Below, in pieces: positions 27,171 through 35,162 of a DNA stretch of 64,000 bases. Source of the stretch: Bacteroidota bacterium (GTDB taxonomy: Bacteria > Bacteroidota > Bacteroidia > Bacteroidales > VadinHA17). The notes under the pieces were generated by a model. The model saw nothing but the letters and a program-made list of their open reading frames with translations. It was not told where the DNA came from and searched no databases. The stretch's first letter is position 1; every line of letters begins with the position of its first letter. The stretch is from the NCBI GenBank assembly GCA_018262715.1, contig JADFDS010000039.1:120921-184920 (forward strand). The letters are read 5' to 3'. A program made the position numbers and the translations under genes.

Positions 27171-27866
27171 TTACGGAACAGACATGGCTACCGGAAGGAT
27201 CTTCCCGTTGAAGAACCTGTTGCCGTTAACGGCGAAGTCAGCTATGAAGGCGGCCATGTCGGAAGGCAATACAGGTGCGCTGAATCCGGGAAACGCTTTC
27301 TGAAACATCTCCGTCTGTACCGCTCCGGGACAGAGACAATTGAATGAGATGCCCCTTTCGGCATACTCTGCAGCGAGACACTCCGTAAGCACAGCCAGGG
27401 CCCCCTTGGTAGCGCTGTACCATGATAATCCGGGAAACTTCAGACTGCCCTGAAAGCCGCCCATGCTCCCGATATTGACAACATGCGACCCACGGACCAT
27501 TAACGGCAGCAGTTCTGCTGTCAGCCTCGCGGCGCAGGTGAAGTTGACAGACACTGACTCAGCTATGTCAGCCTCCGTGTGATCTTCAAATGGTTTGTTT
27601 ACAAGGTGGCCAGCGTTGTTTATCAGTATGTCCACCTTTCCCGCTTCCCGTTCAAGCCTTTTTTTAAGCTCGCTGAGCGATGATCGTCCTGAGGTGATGT
27701 CCATGGGCACGGGAATGATATTCTTGTGTCCGGCAGCCTCTGAAAGGCCTGTAAGCGATTTCCTGTTGCGGGCAATCGCATATATCTTGTTACCCGGCTC
27801 CTCCGAGAGCCTGATGGCTGTTTCCCGGCCAATTCCGGATGATGCCCCTGTAATTACTATATTCAT
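27171..27866 (-). CDS. Short-chain dehydrogenase/reductase
   Basis: Rossmann-fold oxidoreductase of 231 residues. The cofactor loop TGASSGIGRE is near residue 6, the NNAG motif near 86, the catalytic serine in NIGSMGG near 132 and the YSATK Tyr/Lys pair near 148. The PGAVQTEMF segment after the catalytic pair is typical of classical SDRs. Substrate cannot be assigned. It faces the fermentation cluster convergently. Confidence 0.88.
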   Translation of the reverse strand: MNIVITGASSGIGRETAIRLSEEPGNKIYAIARNRKSLTGLSEAAGHKNIIPVPMDITSGRSSLSELKKRLEREAGKVDILINNAGHLVNKPFEDHTEADIAESVSVNFTCAARLTAELLPLMVRGSHVVNIGSMGGFQGSLKFPGLSWYSATKGALAVLTECLAAEYAERGISFNCLCPGAVQTEMFQKAFPGFSAPVLPSDMAAFIADFAVNGNRFFNGKILPVAMSVP

Positions 27867-27930
27867 CTTATTGTCAGTGCTATAACTTTACCCGGCGTTT
27901 TTTGCCTGGCAGAACTACCGTAAATGTACT

Positions 27931-27938
27931 TAATTTTG
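27931..27938 (+). promoter_or_regulatory. -7 box TAATTTTG for the 27976-28545 gene
   Basis: Exact TAnnTTTG match 38 bases before the ATG at 27976. Confidence 0.5.
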
Positions 27939-27975
27939 ATTTTATTTGTAGCCTCAAAATGAGGATACTGCATCA

Positions 27976-28545
27976 ATGAAGAAGATACTGGCATTAGCTT
28001 TTTTCCTGGTGATTGCTGCAACGGCCGCAGGACAGATCCCGGCGACGGAGAATGCTGAGGAGGAGAGACCTCCGGTTAATCAGCGGCTCTTTTTCGGGGG
28101 ATCGTTCGGCCTTCAGTTCGGCACGGTTACCAACATCGAGGTGGCACCCCTGGCAGGCATATGGCTGCTGCCCAGGCTGGCTGTCGGGGCCGGACCGTCA
28201 TTTCAGTTTTACAAAGATCCATATGGAAGAACCTCCATATACGGAGGCAGGGCTATGCTGCAACTGACTCTTATACAGGACCTGAACAATGTTATACCTA
28301 TCGGCCTTAATACCGGGATCTTTGTCAACGGTGAGTATGAGGCCTTAAGCCTGCAACGCGCCTTCTTCACCTCCGACCCGGAAGCTGACGGTCGCTTTTA
28401 TCATGGCACTTTCCTGGCCGGAGCAGGTTTGTCACAGCCCACAGGCAGACGGTCAAGCATGAACATCAGTTTCCTGTGGAGCGTTACCGGTAATGAGTAT
28501 GGAATCTATGATACTCCGGAGATCAGGATAGAGTTCTATTTTTAA
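27976..28545 (+). CDS. Small outer-membrane beta-barrel-like protein
   Basis: A 189-residue exported protein. The signal peptide is about 1-19 (LALAFFLVIAATAAGQ). The mature part alternates hydrophobic and polar residues as beta-strands (LFFGGSFGLQFGT, MLQLTLIQDL, GTFLAGAGLSQP) and ends with IRIEFYF. An aromatic final residue is typical of outer-membrane barrels. It resembles the small OmpW- or porin-like barrels common in Bacteroidota, but no specific family is recognised. It lies 40 bases before slyD on the same strand. Confidence 0.65.
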   Translation: MKKILALAFFLVIAATAAGQIPATENAEEERPPVNQRLFFGGSFGLQFGTVTNIEVAPLAGIWLLPRLAVGAGPSFQFYKDPYGRTSIYGGRAMLQLTLIQDLNNVIPIGLNTGIFVNGEYEALSLQRAFFTSDPEADGRFYHGTFLAGAGLSQPTGRRSSMNISFLWSVTGNEYGIYDTPEIRIEFYF

Positions 28546-28585
28546 TTTATATAATTTAATTGAATATAAATAAGATCAAATAGTT

Positions 28586-29122
28586 ATGAAAATCGAAAAC
28601 AACAAGTTTGCCTCCCTGGCATATACTCTTCACGAGGGTGATAAGGGCGGAAGGGTGATTGAAACGGTGGAAGAGTCAGCCCCGCTTTCTTTTGTCTTTG
28701 GCGCGGGTCGTCTGTTGCCGGCATTTGAAGAAAAGCTGGTTGGACTGGAAGAAGGAGCTGCATTTGATTTCAGCCTTGCTGCTGCTGACGCTTATGGTGA
28801 GGTACGTGAGGAAATGGTTATCAGCCTTCCGAGGAATATATTTGAGGATGAAGGTGTTCTGAGAAGCGAGATATGTTATGTTGGCAACACGGTCCCCATG
28901 ATGGACTCGCAGGGGAACAGGATGAACGGTGTGGTTGTTGAGATTGGTGATGCCTTTGTGAAGATGGATTTCAATCATCCCCTGGCAGGCACTGACCTTC
29001 ATTTTACCGGCAAGGTTGTAGGTGTGCGCGAAGCAACTCCGGAGGAACTGATGGGTCCGTCATCCGGCGGCTGTTCATCATGCGGCAGCAAAAGCAGCGG
29101 TTGCGGTGGCAGCTGCGGATGA
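28586..29122 (+). CDS. slyD: SlyD-type FKBP peptidyl-prolyl isomerase
   Basis: A prolyl isomerase and chaperone of 178 residues. The FKBP half-domains flank an inserted IF flap (about 70-125). Motifs are YTLHEGDKGG near the N-terminus, FVFGAGRLLPAFEEKLVGL near 45 and DFNHPLAGTDLHF near 130. The C-terminal tail GCSSCGSKSSGCGGSCG is rich in cysteine and glycine; in E. coli SlyD a His/Cys-rich tail binds nickel, so this tail probably binds a metal as well. It converges on the symporter gene. Confidence 0.93.
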   Translation: MKIENNKFASLAYTLHEGDKGGRVIETVEESAPLSFVFGAGRLLPAFEEKLVGLEEGAAFDFSLAAADAYGEVREEMVISLPRNIFEDEGVLRSEICYVGNTVPMMDSQGNRMNGVVVEIGDAFVKMDFNHPLAGTDLHFTGKVVGVREATPEELMGPSSGGCSSCGSKSSGCGGSCG

Positions 29123-29176
29123 GAACCAGTCTTCAGCAGAGAGACCGCGGCCACTACTGCCGACTGGTACTGCCGA

Positions 29177-30412
29177 CTATACAAGGAGCTCTTCTCCTTC
29201 CGACTTGGCGATAATTACCGCACCGCAGGTGTCTCCGTATACATTTATGGCGGTACGGAACATGTCCAGAATACGGTCCACGGCAAGTATCAGCCCTATA
29301 CCTTCAAGGGGCAGTCCCACAGCATTCAGCACTACAGCCATCATTACCAGTCCTGCCATCGGTATCCCTGCCGAGCCGATGGCTGCCAGCAGGGCTGTGA
29401 ATATCACCACCATCTGCTGCCCGAAACTAAGGTCAATCCCGTAAGCCTGTGCAATAAACATCACAGCCACACATTCATAGAGCGCCGTTCCGTTCATGTT
29501 GATGGTGGCCCCGAGAGGCAGGGTGAAACTTGCAATCTTGTTTGAAACGCCGTTCCTGGCCTCAACAGTCTCCATGGTAAGAGGAAGTGTGGCGTTGGAT
29601 GAGGATGTGGAGAAAGCTGTCAGCAAAACGGTGGACATGTTCTTCAGATGCTTGACCGGGTTGGCCCTTCCCAGGAACCTGACCAGCAGTGGAAGGGTCA
29701 CAAAACCCTGAACCACAAGCCCCAGCAGCACTGTCAGAAAATAAATTCCCATGCTGCCGATTATCTCCCCGACCTGGTTGCCACTGTTAATCTGTTGCGA
29801 GAGAACCTTTGCGATTATGCTGAATACACCAAGCGGGGTGAACTTTATTACGAACAGGGTGATCTTCATGATCACATCAAGAATGGCATTGACCACATCC
29901 ACCAGAAGGACCCGCGACTTTTCACCCACACGCGTTACGAAGAAACCGGCGAGAATGGCAAAGAAAATGATTGAAAGCATCTGTGCCTCAGACATCGCAC
30001 GTATGATATTAACCGGAACGATGTTTATCAGGGTTTGCCCGAAACTCTCCTTGCCTGTTGATATTTCATCCAGCGGCACCTGCAATCCCAGGTCAGCCCC
30101 GATCCCCGGTTTTATCAGCTGAACGAAAAAGAACCCGGTCAGTATGGCGAGAAAGGTGGAGAAAACATAATATCCCATCGTTTTCAGCCCCAGCCTTCCA
30201 AGATTCTCGGCCGTTCCCACACTTGCCACACCTGTCATGATGGAACAGAATATGAGCGGCACGATAACCATGTTCAATCCCCTTAGAAAAACGTCACCTA
30301 TCCAGTTGGTGTATTTTGTCAGATGAGGGAAGAAGTAACCGAATAAGCCGCCCAGAGCCAGCATGATCAGTATCTGCCAGTGCATGGCAAGTGAAAATCT
30401 TCTTTTTACCAT
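29177..30412 (-). CDS. Dicarboxylate/amino acid:cation symporter (DAACS)
   Basis: Inner-membrane secondary transporter of the glutamate/C4-dicarboxylate:cation symporter family; 411 residues with eight predicted membrane helices and two re-entrant hairpins. The serine-rich hairpin STSSSNATLPLTMETV is near 265 and the substrate/Na+ motif LPLGATINMNGTALYE near 300. The substrate is probably glutamate, aspartate or a C4 acid coupled to Na+ or H+. Length is typical. Upstream is a 657-base spacer that leads into the XRE regulator. Confidence 0.93.
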   Translation of the reverse strand: MVKRRFSLAMHWQILIMLALGGLFGYFFPHLTKYTNWIGDVFLRGLNMVIVPLIFCSIMTGVASVGTAENLGRLGLKTMGYYVFSTFLAILTGFFFVQLIKPGIGADLGLQVPLDEISTGKESFGQTLINIVPVNIIRAMSEAQMLSIIFFAILAGFFVTRVGEKSRVLLVDVVNAILDVIMKITLFVIKFTPLGVFSIIAKVLSQQINSGNQVGEIIGSMGIYFLTVLLGLVVQGFVTLPLLVRFLGRANPVKHLKNMSTVLLTAFSTSSSNATLPLTMETVEARNGVSNKIASFTLPLGATINMNGTALYECVAVMFIAQAYGIDLSFGQQMVVIFTALLAAIGSAGIPMAGLVMMAVVLNAVGLPLEGIGLILAVDRILDMFRTAINVYGDTCGAVIIAKSEGEELLV

Positions 30413-30652
30413 ATGTCAGTCGTTATCCCAGGATACAGGATAAAAAATGATGTAACCTGTTAAGCGTATGAAGATAATTAAAAGAATCCTCAGCAAAATA
30501 TGTTTTAAATTATGTTTCCAGAATTAAATATTCCCTGCCAGGGGAAAGGGGAGCTCAAAAAAATCAATTCTCAGCAACTTCACCATCCACAAGCAAATCT
30601 CATCACCTGGCAACCTGTTTATCTTCATCCTCAGAACTAATAAGCAACCCGA

Positions 30653-30666
30653 ATTACAGATGTAAA
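30653..30666. promoter_or_regulatory. Palindrome ATTACAGATGTAAA
   Basis: Site 1 of the ATTAC-N4-GTAAW series. The arms ATTAC and GTAA are complementary around four bases. It is 400 bases upstream of the XRE gene. Confidence 0.45.
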
Positions 30667-30698
30667 CAACCCGAAGGGGGCTTGACTATACCAAAGTA

Positions 30699-30712
30699 AT
30701 TACTGTTGTAAT
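30699..30712. promoter_or_regulatory. Palindrome ATTACTGTTGTAAT
   Basis: Site 2 has perfect five-base arms. Its centre differs from sites 3 and 5 while its arms are the same, which argues that the arms are what is recognised. Confidence 0.5.
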
Positions 30713-30994
30713 GAAAGAAACATGAAGCATGTAAAGAAACATTGCTTTGACATGCAGTTTCTATTAATAAACATAATATCAATGCATTAGCATACTTAAT
30801 TAAACAATTAATGCACCACGGAAAGGCCATAAGTTGTGTATATGTTTAGAATAACTCATATAATTATATCTATATAACTAATTATCAGTAGTTATGCATA
30901 TCTAAACTCAAGTATACATACAAGTAATTATATAATGAATTGCATCAGTATTCTTCACGGCTTCCAGGATTTAATATCTCAGTGATCGCAATGG

Positions 30995-31055
30995 ATTACA
31001 TTTGTAATGAACATTAAATGACATATGTAAATTATAATATCATTACATTTGTAAA
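30995..31055. promoter_or_regulatory. Three phased ATTAC-N4-GTAA palindromes at the XRE promoter
   Basis: ATTACATTTGTAAT (30995-31008), the weaker ATGACATATGTAAA (31018-31031) and ATTACATTTGTAAA (31042-31055) are spaced 23-24 bases apart, close to two helical turns. The last contains a -7 box, TACATTTG (31044-31051), 19 bases before the ATG at 31070. A protein bound there would cover the promoter, so autoregulation is likely. Confidence 0.55.
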
Positions 31056-31069
31056 AACAGGTTCAGGCT

Positions 31070-31522
31070 ATGAAAGACCGCATACAGGCATTCCTGCAGA
31101 ATGAAAACAAGAGTTATGCACAGTTTGCCGATGAAATAGGTGTGCAGCCGTCAGGCATTTCACATATACTATCGGGAAGAAATAATCCCAGTCTTGATTT
31201 CGTAATCAAAATGCTGCACAGATATCCCTCTCTATCCGCTGATTGGCTTTTGTTTGGCCGTGGTTCAATGTATAAGGTAGTATCACAGCCTACTCTTTTT
31301 GATGTAGATATGCAAAAGGATCAGCCAGCTGAAAATGAAGTATTTGCCGAACAGGATTTAGCGGCTGACAACGGGGATATTCCGGATGTCAATGCAAGCC
31401 GGCAGGATGTGGCAGAAGTATTCCAGACAGAAGGGAATGAACCGGAAAGCGGTTCCAGGAAGCTCTCGAGAATCGTTTTTTTCTATTCAGACAAAACTTT
31501 TACTGAGTATAAGCCATCCTGA
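31070..31522 (+). CDS. XRE-family transcriptional regulator
   Basis: A 150-residue protein with an N-terminal Cro/CI-type helix-turn-helix (about 5-62: SYAQFADEIGVQPSGISHILSGRNNPSLDF), then DWLLFGRGSMY. A variable acidic linker (about 80-135) leads to the short C-terminal element RIVFFYSDKTFTEYKP. This layout is common in Bacteroidota but its targets are generally unknown. No toxin-like partner is adjacent, so it is unlikely to be an antitoxin. The palindromes covering its promoter are the best candidates for its binding sites. It precedes pyrK, which has its own promoter. Confidence 0.85.
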   Translation: MKDRIQAFLQNENKSYAQFADEIGVQPSGISHILSGRNNPSLDFVIKMLHRYPSLSADWLLFGRGSMYKVVSQPTLFDVDMQKDQPAENEVFAEQDLAADNGDIPDVNASRQDVAEVFQTEGNEPESGSRKLSRIVFFYSDKTFTEYKPS

Positions 31523-31542
31523 GAGATTCAGTGCAAAATGTC

Positions 31543-31550
31543 TATTTTTG
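31543..31550 (+). promoter_or_regulatory. -7 box TATTTTTG for pyrK-pyrD
   Basis: Exact TAnnTTTG match, followed by a Shine-Dalgarno-like AAGGAGGA (31557-31564) and ATG at 31567. This decides the pyrK start against a possible ATG at 31531, which lies upstream of the box. Confidence 0.6.
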
Positions 31551-31566
31551 CAATCAAGGAGGACTG

Positions 31567-32346
31567 ATGAAAAAACGGATTGAAGATCTTACGGTTATCG
31601 GTAACAGCAAGCTCACCGAAGGGTTCTTTGTGATAAAGGTTTCTTCATCAGAGGATTTGACAGGGATTAAACCTGGTCAGTTCGTTCAGGCCCTGGTTAC
31701 GGAAAGTCCTTCTACATTCCTTCGCCGTCCTCTCTCAGTACATGACATTGATCCCGGAGAAAACACGATGTCGCTCCTGGTGCAGATTGCCGGTCCCGGT
31801 ACCGAAAGGCTCTCCCGGATAACCCCTGGTGAAAAGCTGAATCTCATTTACCCGCTTGGCAATTCATTCACCCTTCCCGCACGGGGCGAAAGAGTCCTCC
31901 TGGCAGGTGGCGGATGCGGCATGGCACCTCTTCTCTACCTGGGCAGGAAGATAAGCGAATCAGGCGTGCAGCCTCATTTTGCCCTCGGCTTTCGTAACAG
32001 GTCAAGAATTCTCAGCCACGATGAGTTCAGTGCTCTGGGACCGGTCTTTCTGGCCACCGAGGACGGATCAAAGGGATACAGGGGCTTTGTGACTGATATC
32101 CCGGAGTTCAGGAATGAACATTGGGACAGGGTCTATTGTTGCGGTCCGGAACCGATGATGAAGGCTGTGGCTGCACTGTGCCGGAAAAGAGATATCTTCT
32201 GCGAGGTGTCGCTTGAAAACCTCATGGCATGTGGTCTCGGAATATGCCTGTGCTGCGTGGTACCGACTACTTCCGGCAACCTTTGCTCGTGCACTGACGG
32301 TCCGGTATTCAACATAAACGATCTCAAATGGCAGACCTCAGGATAA
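31567..32346 (+). CDS. pyrK: Dihydroorotate dehydrogenase electron-transfer subunit
   Basis: FAD and [2Fe-2S] subunit that links PyrD to NAD+ in class 1B dihydroorotate dehydrogenase, in pyrimidine synthesis. The roughly 259-residue protein has the FAD motif [10 protein letters not shown] near 50, the nucleotide-binding [13 protein letters not shown] near 105, and a C-terminal cysteine set ([11 protein letters not shown], then LCSC) that binds the cluster. I chose ATG 31567 because the -7 box and Shine-Dalgarno lie just before it. The last 19 bases overlap pyrD, so the two subunits are translationally coupled. Confidence 0.95.
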   Translation: MKKRIEDLTVIGNSKLTEGFFVIKVSSSEDLTGIKPGQFVQALVTESPSTFLRRPLSVHDIDPGENTMSLLVQIAGPGTERLSRITPGEKLNLIYPLGNSFTLPARGERVLLAGGGCGMAPLLYLGRKISESGVQPHFALGFRNRSRILSHDEFSALGPVFLATEDGSKGYRGFVTDIPEFRNEHWDRVYCCGPEPMMKAVAALCRKRDIFCEVSLENLMACGLGICLCCVVPTTSGNLCSCTDGPVFNINDLKWQTSG

Positions 32347-33242
32347 AGATTGGACAGCTGGAGTTCCGCAACCCGGTCATCCTCGCATCGGGTACTTGCG
32401 GCTATGGCTCAGAGCTTGAGGATTTTATCAATCTGTCTGAGCTAGGAGGCATCATCGTAAAGGGAACTACCCTGGAACACAGGGAAGGGAATCCTTATCC
32501 GCGGATGTCGGAGACAGCCTCGGGAATGCTCAATGCTGTAGGACTGCAGAACAAGGGGATCGACTATTTCGAAAAGAACATTTATCCTCACCTGGCTGAA
32601 TATAAGACACATGTGATTGTCAACGTGAACGGCAACACCATTGAGGATTACGTTGATCTCTCTCAGCGCATAAACACTCTCAGCGCCATACCTGCCATTG
32701 AACTCAACATCTCATGCCCGAATGTCAAAAAGGGCGGCATGATCTTTGGCACCAATCCTGCCTCTGCCAGGGAAGTCATCTATGCCGTACGCCGCGTTTA
32801 TGATAAAACCCTCATTGTAAAGCTTTCACCAAACGTCACCGACATCACCGAATTTGCCAGGATATCACAGGAGGAGGGAGCAGAAGCAGTCTCGCTGGTT
32901 AACACCTTCCTTGGCATGGCTGTCGATGTCAGGACTATGAGACCGAAGCTTTCCACAATCACGGGAGGACTTTCAGGTCCGGCGATCAAACCTGTGGCTC
33001 TGAGGATGGTGTGGCAGGTTGCCCGGGCTGTCAGCATTCCTGTCATAGGGCTGGGAGGCATCATGAATGCGGAGGATGCCCTTGAGTTTATCATGGCCGG
33101 AGCCACCGCGGTACAGGTTGGAACAGCCTCGTTCATCAATCCCCGTGCAGGTACGGAGATTGTTGGTGGCATTGAAAAGTTCCTTGTTGAAAAAGAAATG
33201 GATTCAGTCAGCAATATTACCGGGATAATAAATAGGATATAA
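32328..33242 (+). CDS. pyrD: Dihydroorotate dehydrogenase, class 1B catalytic subunit
   Basis: Oxidises dihydroorotate to orotate with FMN. The 304 residues form a TIM barrel with family signatures: [13 protein letters not shown] near 15, [19 protein letters not shown] near 40, [14 protein letters not shown] near 125 (the active-site cysteine of class 1B is in this segment), [10 protein letters not shown] near 165 and [15 protein letters not shown] near 240. The overlap with pyrK confirms the NAD-linked heteromeric type rather than the membrane quinone-linked type. Confidence 0.97.
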   Translation: MADLRIKIGQLEFRNPVILASGTCGYGSELEDFINLSELGGIIVKGTTLEHREGNPYPRMSETASGMLNAVGLQNKGIDYFEKNIYPHLAEYKTHVIVNVNGNTIEDYVDLSQRINTLSAIPAIELNISCPNVKKGGMIFGTNPASAREVIYAVRRVYDKTLIVKLSPNVTDITEFARISQEEGAEAVSLVNTFLGMAVDVRTMRPKLSTITGGLSGPAIKPVALRMVWQVARAVSIPVIGLGGIMNAEDALEFIMAGATAVQVGTASFINPRAGTEIVGGIEKFLVEKEMDSVSNITGIINRI

Positions 33243-33255
33243 GCCATATTTACTT

Positions 33256-33263
33256 TAAATTTG
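33256..33263 (+). promoter_or_regulatory. -7 box TAAATTTG for the Lrp-type gene
   Basis: Exact TAnnTTTG match 14 bases after pyrD and 51 bases before the ATG at 33314. Confidence 0.55.
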
Positions 33264-33313
33264 TAATTTTAAAGGCGGAATATTGGACATAGACTTAATT
33301 AAGGAAAGTAATC

Positions 33314-33784
33314 ATGGCAGAAAATTTGCAAATTGACAATCTGGACAGGAAGATCCTGGACATTATAACCAAGAATGCTAGGATCCCGTATCTGGAGGTT
33401 GCGCGTGAGTGCAATGTATCAGGTGCGGCAATCCATCAAAGGGTCCAGAGGCTGATAAGGGTAGGTGTGATCAAGGGATCAGAATTCAAGGTTGATCCCA
33501 TCATGGTAGGATTCAGAACCTGCGCTTATATCGGTCTTTATCTTGATAATCCGGGTAAATACAAGGAAGTGATCAGCAAACTGAAGGATATTGCTGAAGT
33601 TATTGAATGTCACTACACCACAGGCAATTACTCGTTGTTCATCAAGGTTTACACCCGAGACAATGAGCATCTGCGCGAGGTGCTGACAGAGAAGATCCAG
33701 GCCATCACCGGTGTGATGCGAACAGAGACGCTTATCTCTCTCGAGGAATCTATCAGCAGGCAGATACCGGTATTATCAAAGTAA
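33314..33784 (+). CDS. Lrp/AsnC-family transcriptional regulator
   Basis: Feast/famine regulator of 156 residues: an N-terminal winged helix-turn-helix (about 8-60, LDRKILDIITKNARIPYLEVARECNVSGAAIHQRVQRL) and a C-terminal RAM/ligand-binding domain (about 70-150, YIGLYLDNPGKYKEV, then HYTTGNYSLFIKVYTRD). Such proteins form octamers and sense amino acids. It has its own promoter and a strong terminator, so it is probably a single-gene unit. Its target is unknown. Confidence 0.93.
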   Translation: MAENLQIDNLDRKILDIITKNARIPYLEVARECNVSGAAIHQRVQRLIRVGVIKGSEFKVDPIMVGFRTCAYIGLYLDNPGKYKEVISKLKDIAEVIECHYTTGNYSLFIKVYTRDNEHLREVLTEKIQAITGVMRTETLISLEESISRQIPVLSK

Positions 33785-33810
33785 TAGAGACAGAGCTTCA
33801 ACCTGCAAAG

Positions 33811-33838
33811 GGCTGTCCGGACTGACAGCCTTTTTTTT
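33811..33838 (+). terminator. Intrinsic terminator of the Lrp-type gene
   Basis: GGCTGTC (33811-33817) pairs with GACAGCC (33824-33830) and is followed by eight T. Confidence 0.9.
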
Positions 33839-33953
33839 GTGCCGGCAGGGTGTTACAATGCCTGATCCTCTGCGAGCGAAAAGGAATGACCCGGTGGGTC
33901 ATTCCAGCGAAGCAGCCAGACTGCAGCAGGGGCGGTTCGAGCATATACCAGAC

Positions 33954-33976
33954 AAAAAAAGGCAGCTTCCGCTGCC
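33954..33976 (-). terminator. Duplicate copy of the tRNA-Lys terminator
   Basis: The same GGCAGC-GGAA-GCTGCC hairpin and T7 tail as the functional copy at 34089-34111, carried by the tandem duplication. It would act as a second, back-up terminator. Confidence 0.75.
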
Positions 33977-34088
33977 TCCGGTGATCCAGCTGGGGCTCGA
34001 ACCGGGGCGAGCGAAAAGGAATGACCCGGTGGGTCATTCCAGCGAAGCAGCCAGACTGCAGCAGGGGCGGTTCGAGCATATACCAGAC

Positions 34089-34111
34089 AAAAAAAGGCAG
34101 CTTCCGCTGCC
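34089..34111 (-). terminator. tRNA-Lys terminator
   Basis: On the minus strand GGCAGC, loop GGAA, GCTGCC, then seven T. It starts six bases after the tRNA 3' end. Confidence 0.85.
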
Positions 34112-34116
34112 TCCGG

Positions 34117-34189
34117 TGATCCAGCTGGGGCTCGAACCCAGGACCCCATCCTTAAAAGGGATGTGCTCTACCTGCTGAGCTACTGAATC
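34117..34189 (-). tRNA. tRNA-Lys (anticodon TTT)
   Basis: A 73-base cloverleaf. The acceptor stem GATTCAG pairs with CTGGATC with one G-U. The D-arm is GCTC/GAGC, the anticodon stem CATCC/GGATG with loop CTTTTAA, and the T-arm CTGGG/CCCAG with loop TTCGAGC. CCA is not encoded; CCG follows the discriminator A. A full promoter lies upstream and the terminator directly downstream. Confidence 0.97.
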
Positions 34190-34208
34190 AGTCCATTTTT
34201 TGAGAGTG

Positions 34209-34239
34209 CAAATGTATGGCAAAAAATCATCCTATCAAA
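34209..34239 (-). promoter_or_regulatory. Promoter of tRNA-Lys
   Basis: On the minus strand TTTG (34236-34239), 19 bases, then TACATTTG (34209-34216), matching both Bacteroidota elements. The expected start is about 14 bases before the tRNA 5' end. Confidence 0.7.
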
Positions 34240-34334
34240 AAAAAAGGCTCACTTTTGCCGAAAATTGTAAAATATTAGTTCACCGCGCAGCCAAGGGCAA
34301 AATCTCATTATATTTATCCTTCATCTTTGAGAAA

Positions 34335-35156
34335 ATGAAACGCAATATCTTCCGGGATAAGGTCATAATAGTCACAGGCGCTTCATCAGGCATTGGAAGA
34401 GCAACAGCACTTGAGTTCGCACGCCAGGGCAGCAAGGTTGTGATAGCTGCACGCTCGGCGGAACGACTGGCAACTCTTGAAAAGGAAATAACCGATATTG
34501 GTACCGAGACTCTTGCCTGCGTCACCGACGTCTCACGAGAGGAGGATTGCCGGAAACTCGTGGAAAAAACTATCGAAAGATTCGGCACAGTCCACATCCT
34601 GATCAATAATGCCGGCATATCAATGAGAGCTTTATTTGACGACGTTGATATTTCTGTCCTTAAGCGACTTATGGATGTCAATTTCTGGGGTACTGTATAT
34701 TGCACAAAGTATGCGCTGCCCTATATCGTTGGCAACAGGGGATCTATAGTCGGTGTCTCATCCACGGCAGGCTTCCACGGACTTCCCGGCCGCACCGGTT
34801 ATTCCGCATCCAAATTCGCCATGCATGGATTCCTTGAAACCATCAGGATAGAAAACCTGAAGGAGAAGCTCCATGTCATGATCATTGCACCGGGATTCAC
34901 CACCTCTGAGGTGCGCAAACACGCGCTTCTTGCTGACGGCACCGAGCAGGGCAACTCACCAAGGGAGGAAAAGAAGATGATGTCACCTGAATTCGTCGCA
35001 CACTGGATACTGAAAGGGATACGCAAGAAGAAGAGAAACAAGATAATGACCTGGGCCGGCAGGTTTACGGCACTGCTGCAGCGAATCATCCCTGCAGTGG
35101 TCGACTATGGCTATTACCTCGAGATGAAGAGGGAGCCGAATTCACCCCTAAAATAA
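34335..35156 (+). CDS. Short-chain dehydrogenase/reductase, membrane-associated type
   Basis: An SDR of about 273 residues. Seen: TGASSGIGRATALEFARQG near residue 12, NNAGIS near 90, the serine in GVSSTAGF near 140 and YSASK near 155. The C-terminal tail beyond 230 is basic and hydrophobic (KKKRNKIMTWAGRFTALLQRII), as in SDRs that sit on the membrane and act on lipids. I chose ATG 34335 (MKRNIFRDK) because homology starts there; the frame is open to 34200, but that part runs back into the tRNA-Lys promoter. Six bases separate it from relA. Confidence 0.88.
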   Translation: MKRNIFRDKVIIVTGASSGIGRATALEFARQGSKVVIAARSAERLATLEKEITDIGTETLACVTDVSREEDCRKLVEKTIERFGTVHILINNAGISMRALFDDVDISVLKRLMDVNFWGTVYCTKYALPYIVGNRGSIVGVSSTAGFHGLPGRTGYSASKFAMHGFLETIRIENLKEKLHVMIIAPGFTTSEVRKHALLADGTEQGNSPREEKKMMSPEFVAHWILKGIRKKKRNKIMTWAGRFTALLQRIIPAVVDYGYYLEMKREPNSPLK

Positions 35157-35162
35157 CACCCA

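Larger units (their letters stand above)
30413..31069. other. Long AT-rich regulatory spacer
   Basis: A 657-base gap, the longest gene-free stretch in the window and clearly richer in A and T than its flanks. No convincing protein-coding frame is present. It holds five palindromes of the form ATTAC-N4-GTAA, a hairpin GCATGTAAAG (30727-30736) / CTTTGACATGC (30745-30755) with one bulge, and the promoter of the XRE gene. Low GC may mark regulatory DNA or a recent insertion. Confidence 0.6.
33872..34138 (-). repeat. 132-bp tandem duplication including the 3' end of tRNA-Lys
   Basis: Two apparently identical 132-base copies, 33872-34003 and 34007-34138, have a period of 135. Each contains the last 22 bases of tRNA-Lys, the tRNA terminator hairpin and a perfect 10-bp hairpin GGAATGACCC/GGGTCATTCC. 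Only the right-hand copy is joined to the rest of the tRNA. No integrase or other mobility gene is nearby. Apparent open frames across it are artefacts of the repeat. Confidence 0.9.

Noticed and set aside
31070..31522. Antitoxin of a toxin-antitoxin pair
   Set aside because: No small toxin-like gene is adjacent; the next gene is pyrK with its own promoter.
33837..34178. Open frames with internal repeats near tRNA-Lys
   Set aside because: They are translations of the 132-bp duplication and of the tRNA itself.
33872..34189. Integrative element or prophage at tRNA-Lys
   Set aside because: No integrase, excisionase or cargo lies between the duplicated tRNA ends; only a tandem duplication is visible.
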